Below are positions 16,367 to 24,364 of a DNA stretch of 64,000 nt, in pieces. The DNA is from Loigolactobacillus iwatensis (GTDB lineage: Bacteria > Bacillota > Bacilli > Lactobacillales > Lactobacillaceae): the NCBI RefSeq assembly GCF_003950295.1, contig NZ_RHNP01000003.1, positions 45,376 to 109,375 of the forward strand, read 5' to 3'. The position numbers were made by a program, and so were the translations under genes. How positions within the stretch are numbered: position 1 is the stretch's first letter; each line of letters begins with the position of its first letter. The notes below the pieces were generated by a model. The model made no database searches and had not been told where the DNA came from. It saw only the letters and a program-made list of their open reading frames with translations.

Positions 16367-17497
16367 ATGAAAAATTATTACGATGAAACAAAGAAATTTT
16401 CGAAAAAGCATGTAGCACCATTTTCAGTCAAGACTGATCAAGAAATCACATTCCCGACAGAAACTTTTAAAGCACTGGGAGATGCTGGTTATTTAGGCCT
16501 ATTAGTGCCAGAAAAATTTGGTGGTCAAGGCAAAGGATTGCAAGAACATGCCCAGGTCGTTATGGCCTTGGCTGAAGATAATCCAAGCGCTGGATTATGT
16601 TATATGATGCATAATGTGGCACTGAAATGCATTATTGATAATGCCGATGAAACATTGGTTAAGAAAATTTGTGAAGACGTTATTAATAATCACGTCTTTT
16701 TAGCATTAGCATACAGTGAATTTGGTACAGGGGTTCATTTTTACAAACCAGAACTCAAAGCAACTAAAGAGGGCCAAGCAACGATCCTGAATGGCAAGAA
16801 GAGTATGGTTACTTCAGCCACACACGCCTCATATTATTTAGTATTAGCGCCAAGTGTTGAAAAAGCGGGTGATATTAATAATTGGGTTGTTCCCGTAGAT
16901 AGTGCTGGTTTATCATTTGATATGCCAAAATGGAATGGCCTAGGGATGCACGGCAATGTCTCTTGTCCAATGATTTTAAATAATGTACATATGGATCCAC
17001 TGTATCGAATTGGTGAAGAAGGAACTGGATTTGGCCAAGTATTCACGACTGTTGCTACCTTCTTCTTAACTGGATTAGCGGCCGTTTCAAGTGGTATTTG
17101 CTTAGCGTTGAGTGAACAGGCTAACGCCCACGCGCTAGAGCGTAAATATCCTGGTGGTACAAGTATTGCGGAAATTCCGGCAATTCAAGAACATTTGGCT
17201 AAGATTTATATGCACGCCGTTTCGGCCAAGGCTATGACCTTTGAAGCAGCCCGTGCCGGTGCTGAAGGTGCTGATGATGCAGTTACTAAGATCTTTGCGG
17301 CTCGAATTCAGGCGTCCGAATTTGCGATTGATTCGGCCACTCATGCAATGCGTGTTGGTGGTGGTTGGGGCTATAATAAAGGCTTACCAATTGAAAGATA
17401 CCTACGTGATTCATTTGCCGGTCAAATTATGGCACCGAGTGTTGATGTGTTAAATAGCTGGTTAGGGAAAGTCGTTACTGGCCAACAAATTCCTTAA
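16367..17497 (+). CDS. Acyl-CoA-dehydrogenase-like flavoprotein lacking the catalytic Glu
   Basis: A 376-residue member of the acyl-CoA dehydrogenase superfamily: N-terminal helical domain (GYLGLLVPEKFGGQG), middle beta domain (ALAYSEFGTG, NGKKSMVTSA) and C-terminal four-helix domain (AMRVGGGWGYNKGLPIERYLRD). At the end the usual YEG(T) with the catalytic Glu is replaced by QIMAPSVDVL, the ending seen in flavin-monooxygenase-like and other non-canonical members. Fatty acid beta-oxidation is therefore unlikely. It is the first gene of an operon with a PhnD-like protein, a MetE-like methyltransferase and an OsmC-like protein. AAGGGAG ribosome site. Confidence 0.78.
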   Translation: MKNYYDETKKFSKKHVAPFSVKTDQEITFPTETFKALGDAGYLGLLVPEKFGGQGKGLQEHAQVVMALAEDNPSAGLCYMMHNVALKCIIDNADETLVKKICEDVINNHVFLALAYSEFGTGVHFYKPELKATKEGQATILNGKKSMVTSATHASYYLVLAPSVEKAGDINNWVVPVDSAGLSFDMPKWNGLGMHGNVSCPMILNNVHMDPLYRIGEEGTGFGQVFTTVATFFLTGLAAVSSGICLALSEQANAHALERKYPGGTSIAEIPAIQEHLAKIYMHAVSAKAMTFEAARAGAEGADDAVTKIFAARIQASEFAIDSATHAMRVGGGWGYNKGLPIERYLRDSFAGQIMAPSVDVLNSWLGKVVTGQQIP

Positions 17498-17560
17498 AGA
17501 TCAATCTGGATTTGCAGAAGCATAACAGGTGAATAAATATTTTTATTGGAGGATTTAATC

Positions 17561-18376
17561 ATGAGTACAGATGTAATAAGAGTTGGTGCAGTAATTTATA
17601 ATCCTAAAGTCACCGTTATTTGGGGTGTCATTAGTGACTTTTTGGCGGCACATGGTGCCAAAACTGAATGTAAGTTTTATAAAAATTATGACATGCAAGT
17701 TACGGCCATGATGAACGGTGAAATCGATGTTGCCTGGAATTCACCATTGGCCTGGTTAGACACTTATCTGAGGTCCGATGGTAAGTGCCTGCACGGTGTT
17801 ATGCGGGATACTGATCAAAATCGTAAATCATATTTTGTCGCACGAAAGGCCGATCATTATTCAAATACGTTAGCTTTAAAGGGCAAAAAGATTGGGTTTG
17901 GTGCGATTGATTCACCACAAGCTCGTTTAATTCCAATTCTGCATCTACATACTCGTGGATTGGAATATCAAAAAGATTATATCGAGCAACGTTTTGACGT
18001 CGGTGTTGGGCTGCAAGGTGACCACATTGGTGGTGAACTAGATGCGATCAATGCTTTAAAGGATGGCAAAGTCGATGCTGCCGTTACCCTAGATAAAAAT
18101 TGGGATAATTGGTCAGTTGACGGCACTATTGATCCTGATCAACTTGAGGTCATTGAACAAACTAGGGTTTTTGATCACTGTATCTTCACTGGCCGCCCAG
18201 GACTGGATTTTGGTTTATTTGAAAAATGGAACACGATTTTAATGGAAATGGACTATAACGATCCTGAGCAAAAAAAGGTTATGGATATGGAAGGACTGCA
18301 GGAATGGGTACCAGGCCGTTTATCAGGTTATCGCCAAATCCAGCAGGCTAATAAATATTTACACTATTTTGATTAA
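17561..18376 (+). CDS. PhnD-like periplasmic-binding-fold protein without a signal peptide
   Basis: A 271-residue protein of the phosphate/phosphonate-binding PhnD type: VGAVIYNPKVTVIWGV start, DVAWNSPLAWLDTY ligand loop, LKGKKIGFGAIDSPQARLI hinge region and DAAVTLDKNW. It lacks any signal peptide or lipobox, and no ABC permease or ATPase is nearby, so it acts in the cytosol, perhaps as a ligand carrier, sensor or enzyme. I start at the ATG 17561, 8 nt after GGAGG; the TTG at 17546 lies inside the ribosome site. Confidence 0.78.
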   Translation: MSTDVIRVGAVIYNPKVTVIWGVISDFLAAHGAKTECKFYKNYDMQVTAMMNGEIDVAWNSPLAWLDTYLRSDGKCLHGVMRDTDQNRKSYFVARKADHYSNTLALKGKKIGFGAIDSPQARLIPILHLHTRGLEYQKDYIEQRFDVGVGLQGDHIGGELDAINALKDGKVDAAVTLDKNWDNWSVDGTIDPDQLEVIEQTRVFDHCIFTGRPGLDFGLFEKWNTILMEMDYNDPEQKKVMDMEGLQEWVPGRLSGYRQIQQANKYLHYFD

Positions 18377-18390
18377 AGAGGTAGTCGTGG

Positions 18391-19581
18391 ATGGCTAAAG
18401 CAGATAAATTAACATCAACCTTATTTCCAACCACTTTGATGGGCAGCTTACCCCGGTCCCGGGACATAATGCGTGCACGACGCCAATCTAAACGCGGTCA
18501 AATAAATGAAGATGACTATCAAAAGCTTATTTTGAATGAAACGACGCAACGGGTTAGATGGCAAGAAAAATTGGGCCTAGATCTTATTACCAGTGGCGAA
18601 ATTGGCCGTGATAATTACGTTTCATTTGTCGCCGAAAAAATTGATGGTGTTGCCATGATGAGTATGAATGAATTATTAACGCATATTGATGATAAAAAAC
18701 GTTTTGAAGAAATTTTAACCACACTTGATGTTCCTTCAAGCACAATAAATAATCCAGTTTGCGTTGATAAATTGAAGTACAACAAGGGTTTGGCAACCGA
18801 TGAATTATTGATGATGCGGCAGGCAACGGATAAACCAATTAAAATTACCTTACCGGGACCATATTTGATGACGCAATCAATGTGGTTTCCTGAAATTTCA
18901 AAGAAGGCTTATGCCTCAAAGGAAGCGTTAGGTCAAGATGTTATTCGTATTTTGATCAAAGAAATTGATGAGCTAACGGCCATTGGTGTTGAGGTGATTC
19001 AAATTGATGAGCCTGTTTTGACTGAAGTGGTCTTTACTCCAGGTAAAACGCGGACCTTCATGTGTGCGGCTTTGTCTGAAAAACAAGATCCTCATGACGA
19101 ATTAATTTTTGCCACCTCTTTGATTCAACCAGTAATAGATTATATGAAACAAAAAAAGGTTATAGCATCGATGCATGTTTGTCGTGGTAATTGGAGTAAG
19201 GATGAGACCACCTTGCTTTCTGGTTCTTATGCACCGTTACGAACGTTATTTCACGATGTTGCTCCTGATGTACTTAGCCTAGAATTTTCGACACCACGGG
19301 CCGGTGAGATTCATTCGTTATTTGGGGATGAGCAACTTCCAGCTAATACTACTCTTGGTTTAGGAGTAATTAATCCGCGGACTGATAATGTTGAAACTGT
19401 TGAGCAAATTATTGCGGAAGTACATCTTGCTCAAGAATTTTTACCGAATGATCGAATCTGGTTAAATCCAGATTGTGGTTTCGCAACATTTTCCAATCGT
19501 CCTGTAAATAGTTACGAAGTTATTGAACGTAAAATCAACTCATTGGTTAAGGCCGCAACTGAATTGAGGCATCAATCATGA
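18391..19581 (+). CDS. MetE C-terminal-domain-like methyltransferase
   Basis: A 396-residue protein matching the catalytic (C-terminal) half of cobalamin-independent methionine synthase: TLMGSLPRS, SGEIGRDN, QIDEPVL, and the zinc-ligand regions SMHVCRGN (His-Cys) and LNPDCGFAT (Cys). The N-terminal half of true MetE is absent, as in the MetE-like or core-MetE proteins that use methyl donors other than polyglutamyl folate. Its place between a PhnD-like and an OsmC-like gene suggests transfer of a methyl group to or from a sulfur compound. It overlaps the next gene by 4 nt. Confidence 0.83.
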   Translation: MAKADKLTSTLFPTTLMGSLPRSRDIMRARRQSKRGQINEDDYQKLILNETTQRVRWQEKLGLDLITSGEIGRDNYVSFVAEKIDGVAMMSMNELLTHIDDKKRFEEILTTLDVPSSTINNPVCVDKLKYNKGLATDELLMMRQATDKPIKITLPGPYLMTQSMWFPEISKKAYASKEALGQDVIRILIKEIDELTAIGVEVIQIDEPVLTEVVFTPGKTRTFMCAALSEKQDPHDELIFATSLIQPVIDYMKQKKVIASMHVCRGNWSKDETTLLSGSYAPLRTLFHDVAPDVLSLEFSTPRAGEIHSLFGDEQLPANTTLGLGVINPRTDNVETVEQIIAEVHLAQEFLPNDRIWLNPDCGFATFSNRPVNSYEVIERKINSLVKAATELRHQS

Positions 19582-20051
19582 GCGATCGTATTGATGAGGC
19601 CAATTTTTATAATGTATCTTACCGGGGAATCACTGGGGAACATGATGAGGTTAAAGTGCTGACTGATAAGTTTGAAGTAACTGTTAATAAAGGTATGAGC
19701 TTCGATATTGAGAGTAATGAGATAACCAGTGTGGACCATTTTGCTAGTGCGCTCATTAGTGATTTAATGCTTGCCTTTAAAAATTATGCAAAATATAGAA
19801 GTATCGATATTGATAATTTGGAAGGATTAGCTAAATTCAAAATTGCGGCGCCCTTATCGTTGTTAATGGTTGAAGGGTATACTCAAGAACCAAATATTGC
19901 TAGTATCGAGATCACGCTATATCTGTATTTAGATGTAGCAACGCATGAGGAATTTTTGAGCTTTTGTCAGAAGGCTGTTTCTTATTCGTTAATATTTAAC
20001 TTATTAAAGCGGACTGATAGGATTTTGATTAGTTTTAAACAGGTTTTTTAG
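19578..20051 (+). CDS. OsmC-like protein with one cysteine missing
   Basis: A 157-residue protein with an OsmC/Ohr-like pattern: an N-terminal beta sheet, a long helix (HFASALISDLMLAFKNYAKYRSID) and a C-terminal helix with Cys (FLSFCQKAVSYSLI). The first catalytic Cys of OsmC peroxidases, normally in the long helix (GSC), is absent, so peroxide reduction by the usual two-Cys route is unlikely. It starts within the stop of the MetE-like gene (ATGA). The family assignment is by pattern only. Confidence 0.6.
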   Translation: MSDRIDEANFYNVSYRGITGEHDEVKVLTDKFEVTVNKGMSFDIESNEITSVDHFASALISDLMLAFKNYAKYRSIDIDNLEGLAKFKIAAPLSLLMVEGYTQEPNIASIEITLYLYLDVATHEEFLSFCQKAVSYSLIFNLLKRTDRILISFKQVF

Positions 20052-20059
20052 GACAATTA

Positions 20060-20116
20060 AAATATTGTTACTTTCCAAATCAATATCAAATGATTTAGAA
20101 AATAACAATATTTTTT
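20060..20116 (+). terminator. Terminator of the flavoprotein-PhnD-MetE-OsmC operon
   Basis: AATATTGTTA pairs with TAACAATATT, with inner AAATC/GATTT pairs, followed by a T run. Confidence 0.8.
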
Positions 20117-20143
20117 GGCGGAACTTAAAATTTCAATGTAACT

Positions 20144-20202
20144 AGAAAACGAGGTATGATTCAATCCTTGATCAGACAAGGTTGAGTCATACCTCGTTTT
20201 CT
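20144..20202. terminator. Second strong hairpin, bidirectional terminator
   Basis: AGAAAACGAGGTATGA pairs with TCATACCTCGTTTTCT; the inner stem is CAATCCTTG/CAAGGTTG. Confidence 0.75.
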
Positions 20203-20391
20203 GGTTGTGTTGTTGCTAAGTTTGATTAATGCGAGCTTATTTCTTAGACTCAGGTGTTTCAAGTTTAGGTCAACTTATTTGCATAATTAACGGGTATTGC
20301 GTTTAGATTCTAAATCCGGTTAATTATTTTCTGTTAAAAAATGACTAAATTTATCTAAATATCAAAAAATTATTTCTCGCATATAGTAGCA

Positions 20392-20583
20392 TTGGCTGTA
20401 CTGCAACAGTCTAGAGAAGTAGTAGCGCATTTTAATAGTTATTTGGAAGATCAATCGGTTAAATTTATTGCTAAATGTTTATGTTGTTCACAACGGCAAG
20501 GGCTATTGTGCTGCATTGAAAGTTCCAAACGGTGGCGAATAGTGGCTCCAAAAAATTACAGCAAAAAAATAAATCATCGCTGA
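20392..20583 (+). pseudogene. Remnant of a SigH/ComX-like sigma factor, region 4
   Basis: The frame contains LEDQSVKFIAKCL and SQRQ, aligned with LEDQSVTVIAERL and SKRR of the sigma factor at 13899-14462. The DNA agrees along about 70 nt (TTGGAAGATCA is shared exactly). The frame then diverges, and region 2 is absent. This is a worn duplicate of the 3' half, not a working gene. Confidence 0.5.
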
Positions 20584-20601
20584 TTTATTTATAAACATCA
20601 T

Positions 20602-20640
20602 TTTGGCCTATTTCAACTCAAGTTGATAGGCCAATTTTTT
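20602..20640 (+). terminator. Hairpin with T run overlapping the 3' end of the epimerase gene
   Basis: TTGGCCTAT (20603-20611) pairs with ATAGGCCAA (20626-20634), followed by TTTTTT on the plus strand. Confidence 0.5.
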
Positions 20641-21495
20641 AGTTTTTCCAGCATCTAATAACATATTACCTTGTTTAGCAAAGAGTTCCGTAATGTCACC
20701 GTATTTATCGGGTAGACCAGCAAATGGTTCAATACATAGGAATGGTGCCTGCTTTTTTTCTGGGCTCCACATTGCTAAGTAAGGAAAATCGCCAGTGGAT
20801 AGCGAAACTGAGTGTGATGTCTTATTCGATTGTAACGTGACTTGAGTTATTTCCTTATTTTCTAAAATAATTAGGCCATCGTCGAGTAATTTATGGGTTA
20901 ATGGGATGACATTGTTTTCCGTCGCCGCTGTAAACGGGATGATATTGCCAGTTCTGAATGGTGCGGGACCAATTTCCCATTGTTTTAGCGAAATAGTGGC
21001 TGGGTTTAATTTTAAGGAATAGTCTTCAAAACTACCTTCACCATTTAACGGAACGTTGAATCCAGGATGGACGCCAAGGGCAAATGACATTGATTTCGTA
21101 TCCTGATTAATTACTTCAAATTTAACCTGAAGCTGATTCTCTTTTAGCGTATATAAGATTTTGAGGCTAAAAGCGAACGGATAGGCTTTTTTTGTGCTTT
21201 CATTAGCGGTAAATGTAAAAGTGGCCGCAGTGTCATTTGTTTGCTGAGCGATAAATGTCTGGTCACGGCCGAAACCATGTTGTGACATTGGGAAGGTTTG
21301 TTGATTGATTCGATATTGGTCTTGGTTTGATTTGCCAATGAAAGGGAACAAGATTGGTGCGTGGCGTTTCCAGATTCCTTGGTTATTATCGGACCAAATA
21401 TAATTAAAATTAGCCTGTTTTTGGATGATTCGTTGGATTTCAGCGCCCTTTTCACTAATTTCTACCTGTAATTCACTATTTTCTAGTACTATCAT
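20608..21495 (-). CDS. Aldose-1-epimerase family protein (LacX-like)
   Basis: A 295-residue beta-sandwich mutarotase-family protein: LQVEISEKGAEIQRI, KRHAPILFPFIGK, catalytic-type His in SQHGFGRD and GVHPGFNVPL, and IEPFAGLPD near the end. It resembles the LacX branch found beside galactose and tagatose genes. It probably interconverts anomers of a sugar or sugar phosphate. It is on the minus strand downstream of the HAD and PTS EIIA/EIIB genes, so it likely serves the galactitol/tagatose route. Confidence 0.83.
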   Translation of the reverse strand: MIVLENSELQVEISEKGAEIQRIIQKQANFNYIWSDNNQGIWKRHAPILFPFIGKSNQDQYRINQQTFPMSQHGFGRDQTFIAQQTNDTAATFTFTANESTKKAYPFAFSLKILYTLKENQLQVKFEVINQDTKSMSFALGVHPGFNVPLNGEGSFEDYSLKLNPATISLKQWEIGPAPFRTGNIIPFTAATENNVIPLTHKLLDDGLIILENKEITQVTLQSNKTSHSVSLSTGDFPYLAMWSPEKKQAPFLCIEPFAGLPDKYGDITELFAKQGNMLLDAGKTKKLAYQLELK

Positions 21496-21570
21496 GAATG
21501 AATTCCTCGTTTCCTAAATTTTACTGTCCAAGGGTAATTATAGACTTTTGAATTTAAAAGTGATTGGATA

Positions 21571-22344
21571 TTATAACAAATTGAAGTGGTGCAGGCCTTG
21601 AATTATTCCTCCTTCAGTATTTTTGGTGGTAATATATTCGGCCTGTTTTTTTACTGTTTCGATACTATTACCCATTGCTATTGAATGATCTACTGCCTTA
21701 AACATAGGAAGATCATTAATGCCATCTCCAAAGGCATATGTTGGTATGTCCTTAAAATTCATGGCGTCTATTAACTTTGTTATTCCGGACTGCTTGGATT
21801 CATTTTTTAATACTGTATCCATTGAATAAGATGACGTTCGGAAAAAGTTTAGTTGATTACCATAAATATTTGAATAGTATTTGTAATTTTTATCAGCAAT
21901 AATTAATAACATATAAATGATATTATTTTTATAAAATTGAGGATCTATTATCGGCAGAGGTGAATTAAAGGCGCGATAGTGCTGCCTTGCAGACTTAGTT
22001 TCGCGTGTGATGCGAAATTTATGTTCATTATAGAATCCAAGTGCATCACCATTTCTTTCGGCCCGTTCATAAATATCTTGAATTAGTTTTGTATCAATTT
22101 GGCCTCGATAAATTGGCCTATTTTTATAAGTAATATATGCGCCATTCATGAAAATACAAGTATCAATATTGGATTGCTTCAAAGCAATTTTAATTTCGGC
22201 CGGTGAACGTCCCGTGGAAATTATCGGGAGTATGTTATTCTCCCGAAGCCCAGTTAATGCATTTTGAATATTTTCTTCAACTCTTAGTCTGGTATTTAAA
22301 AGGGTATTATCTAAATCAAAAAAAACTAATGCTTGATAAGTCAT
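21571..22344 (-). CDS. Cof-type HAD-superfamily phosphatase
   Basis: A 257-residue HAD hydrolase with motif I DLDNTLLN, motif II ISTGRS, and motif III/IV GDGINDLPMF, plus a C2-type cap; the HAD-IIB layout of sugar phosphatases. The ATG at 22344 follows AAGGAG by 8 nt; the upstream in-frame extension is hydrophobic and has no ribosome site, so it is left out. It lies between the PTS EIIB gene and the epimerase and may remove excess sugar phosphate. Confidence 0.85.
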   Translation of the reverse strand: MTYQALVFFDLDNTLLNTRLRVEENIQNALTGLRENNILPIISTGRSPAEIKIALKQSNIDTCIFMNGAYITYKNRPIYRGQIDTKLIQDIYERAERNGDALGFYNEHKFRITRETKSARQHYRAFNSPLPIIDPQFYKNNIIYMLLIIADKNYKYYSNIYGNQLNFFRTSSYSMDTVLKNESKQSGITKLIDAMNFKDIPTYAFGDGINDLPMFKAVDHSIAMGNSIETVKKQAEYITTKNTEGGIIQGLHHFNLL

Positions 22345-22574
22345 AATATTTCTCCTTGATATGTTTTGAGGATATTTTATGATCATAATCATAATGAACC
22401 AGGTGATATAGTACTTCAAATAAATAATTTTCAAGAAAAAAGTGTTCAAATAAGGAATTAACCAATATTTGGACACACTTAAACTAGCTTAATGAAAGAT
22501 TTGATTTACAGCATGTAAAACCGTTTGATATCAGAGAGCAAACTATTTCGTAATTGAAAAGATGTGCCAAATTA

Positions 22575-22868
22575 CTATTTGTTAATTCCTAACTCAGCAA
22601 TGATTTTATCCACTACGGCATCTTCTCCAATATTAGTTAAAAAAGGGAGACCATTGATAATTGGAACACCAACATCTTCAGTGTATTTGGCGGTTGTGAT
22701 GACTAAATCATAGTCCGACGCCATAGATGGAATTTGAGGGATGGAAGTTTGGTCAAATGAAAGTTCTTTCATGTTGATCCCTTTATTCTTCAAATCTTCC
22801 TCTAAGGCACTCCGTGCAACAGTTGATGTAGCAATACCTGAACCACAAGCTACTAAAATTTTTTTCAT
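22575..22868 (-). CDS. PTS galactitol-type EIIB component
   Basis: A 97-residue GatB-type EIIB: KKILVACGSGIATSTVA with phosphorylated Cys8, then a small alpha/beta domain. It passes phosphate from EIIA (next gene upstream on the same strand) to the sugar carried by EIIC, which is encoded in the opposite direction at 24365-25726. A weak hairpin (arms GTTTG/CAAAC) lies downstream near 22517-22540. Confidence 0.87.
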   Translation of the reverse strand: MKKILVACGSGIATSTVARSALEEDLKNKGINMKELSFDQTSIPQIPSMASDYDLVITTAKYTEDVGVPIINGLPFLTNIGEDAVVDKIIAELGINK

Positions 22869-22930
22869 AATTAAACACTTTCCCTTCAGTTTGAATGATT
22901 TAGTAAATAAAATCGATAATTATTTATACC

Positions 22931-23398
22931 TTAAACTTTGATATCCTTAAAAGTATGATGAAGGTCCTTATACAAGGAATCCTTATCTTCATATGCCAAA
23001 ATTTGTTCAAGGTGTTTTTGATCTTGTACAATACCCATTAATTTTTGCAACATTGTGATTTGTCCATGAGGTTCGCCAATGGCCAACATAATAATTAAGG
23101 AAACATCAAGCTTGCTGTCGGGATCGCCCATGTTATGAAATTTGATTGGACTATCTAAGGTCATAACACCTAATGCCGACTTGATTACATGCGCTGAATC
23201 AGCATGTGGAATAGCAACACTAATCTTTCCGGTAGGTAAACCAGTAGGAAATTTTCCTTCACGATCAACCACAGCATCTTTAAAGGTAGATTTTACAAAT
23301 TTATTAACGTATAATTTATCGGCCAAAAAATATAATGCGCTTTCATTATTTTCAAAGCTTTTATTCTGAAATATTAATTCAGGATGTATTAGACTCAA
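22931..23398 (-). CDS. PTS EIIA component (fructose/mannitol/galactitol type)
   Basis: A 155-residue EIIA-2 domain with the phosphorylation site AIPHADS (His65 in this numbering). The ATG at 23407 directly abuts AAGGAG, leaving no spacing, so I prefer the TTG at 23398, 9 nt after it; the alternative adds only three residues. It is divergent from the DeoR regulator across a gap with a perfect cre site. Confidence 0.85.
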   Translation of the reverse strand: MSLIHPELIFQNKSFENNESALYFLADKLYVNKFVKSTFKDAVVDREGKFPTGLPTGKISVAIPHADSAHVIKSALGVMTLDSPIKFHNMGDPDSKLDVSLIIMLAIGEPHGQITMLQKLMGIVQDQKHLEQILAYEDKDSLYKDLHHTFKDIKV

Positions 23399-23487
23399 TA
23401 CCCGCATCTCCTTCTATAGATAATTTAACTTTACAATTTGATAGTACACTTTTTTTTTGCAATATTCAATACTTTGCTAAAAAAATA

Positions 23488-23503
23488 ATGCAAACGTATT
23501 CAT
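23488..23503. promoter_or_regulatory. cre (CcpA) site between the divergent PTS genes
   Basis: ATGCAAACGTATTCAT fits the cre consensus WTGNAANCGNWNNCWW at every fixed position. A possible plus-strand promoter follows (TTGCAT at 23530, TATTGT at 23552, 16-nt spacing). Confidence 0.65.
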
Positions 23504-23583
23504 AAAACTATATATTTTTGGCATTGATGTTGCATTAAATCTTTTTTGTGGTATTGTAAATATGTAAATTGAGATGAGAGGTG

Positions 23584-24354
23584 ATGACTATTTTGGATGC
23601 AACGGCTAGAAGAATTGCAATTGTGAAAATTATGGAAGAAAATCATTCTGTTAAAATTTCTGAATTAACAAGTGCGCTAAACGTTACCCGGGAAACTGTT
23701 CGGCGTGATTTGAATAATTTGGAGGAGCGAAAGCTTGTAAGAATAGTTCGAGGGGGAGCAATATTAAACGTCCCTAAAAACGAAACTTCTTATGATAAGC
23801 GCTTACGTGTAAACAGTAAGCAAAAAGAAGATATTGCAAGTGAATTTTGTAAGTATGTACAAGAGGATGACACAATATACCTTGACTTTGGTACTACGAG
23901 TCTCTCTGTTGCAAAAAAAATTAAGCAATTTAAGCATTTAACAATTGTGACTAATTCATTACCAATTATCAATGAGCTTTACAAATCCAAAAATATTCAA
24001 TTGTTTGTGTTAGGGGGATTGGTAAGAAGAAATGAAGGTTCTTTTTTTGGAGAAGTAGCGCTACAAGCAATTAGTTCAATTAACATTAATGTTGGCTTTT
24101 TTAGTGGCGGTGGCATTGATGCCAAATTTGGATTATCTAATCATCATTTGGGCGAATCCAATCTAACTCGTGCCATTTTAAAACATTGTCAAACAATAGT
24201 AGTTGGTATCGATCATACAAAATTTGGGAATGTATTTGCTCAACGTATTATGCCAATTCGACAAATGGATTTATTGATAACAGATTTTATAACCGATAAA
24301 AAATTAGTAGACAACCTAAAACAGAATACGAATTTGATATTAACAGAAAAATGA
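23584..24354 (+). CDS. DeoR-family transcriptional regulator
   Basis: A 256-residue regulator with an N-terminal DeoR helix-turn-helix (VKISELTSALNVTRETVRRDL) and a C-terminal sugar-phosphate sensor domain (LDFGTTSLSVAKKI, VTNSLPIINEL, GGLVRRNEGSF). The start is uncertain: GTG 23581 and ATG 23584 overlap the AGAGGTGAT ribosome site, and TTG 23593 has the better spacing. It lies between the EIIAB genes and EIIC and most likely represses both, lifted by a tagatose-pathway phosphate. Confidence 0.85.
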   Translation: MTILDATARRIAIVKIMEENHSVKISELTSALNVTRETVRRDLNNLEERKLVRIVRGGAILNVPKNETSYDKRLRVNSKQKEDIASEFCKYVQEDDTIYLDFGTTSLSVAKKIKQFKHLTIVTNSLPIINELYKSKNIQLFVLGGLVRRNEGSFFGEVALQAISSININVGFFSGGGIDAKFGLSNHHLGESNLTRAILKHCQTIVVGIDHTKFGNVFAQRIMPIRQMDLLITDFITDKKLVDNLKQNTNLILTEK

Positions 24355-24364
24355 GGTGAAATGA

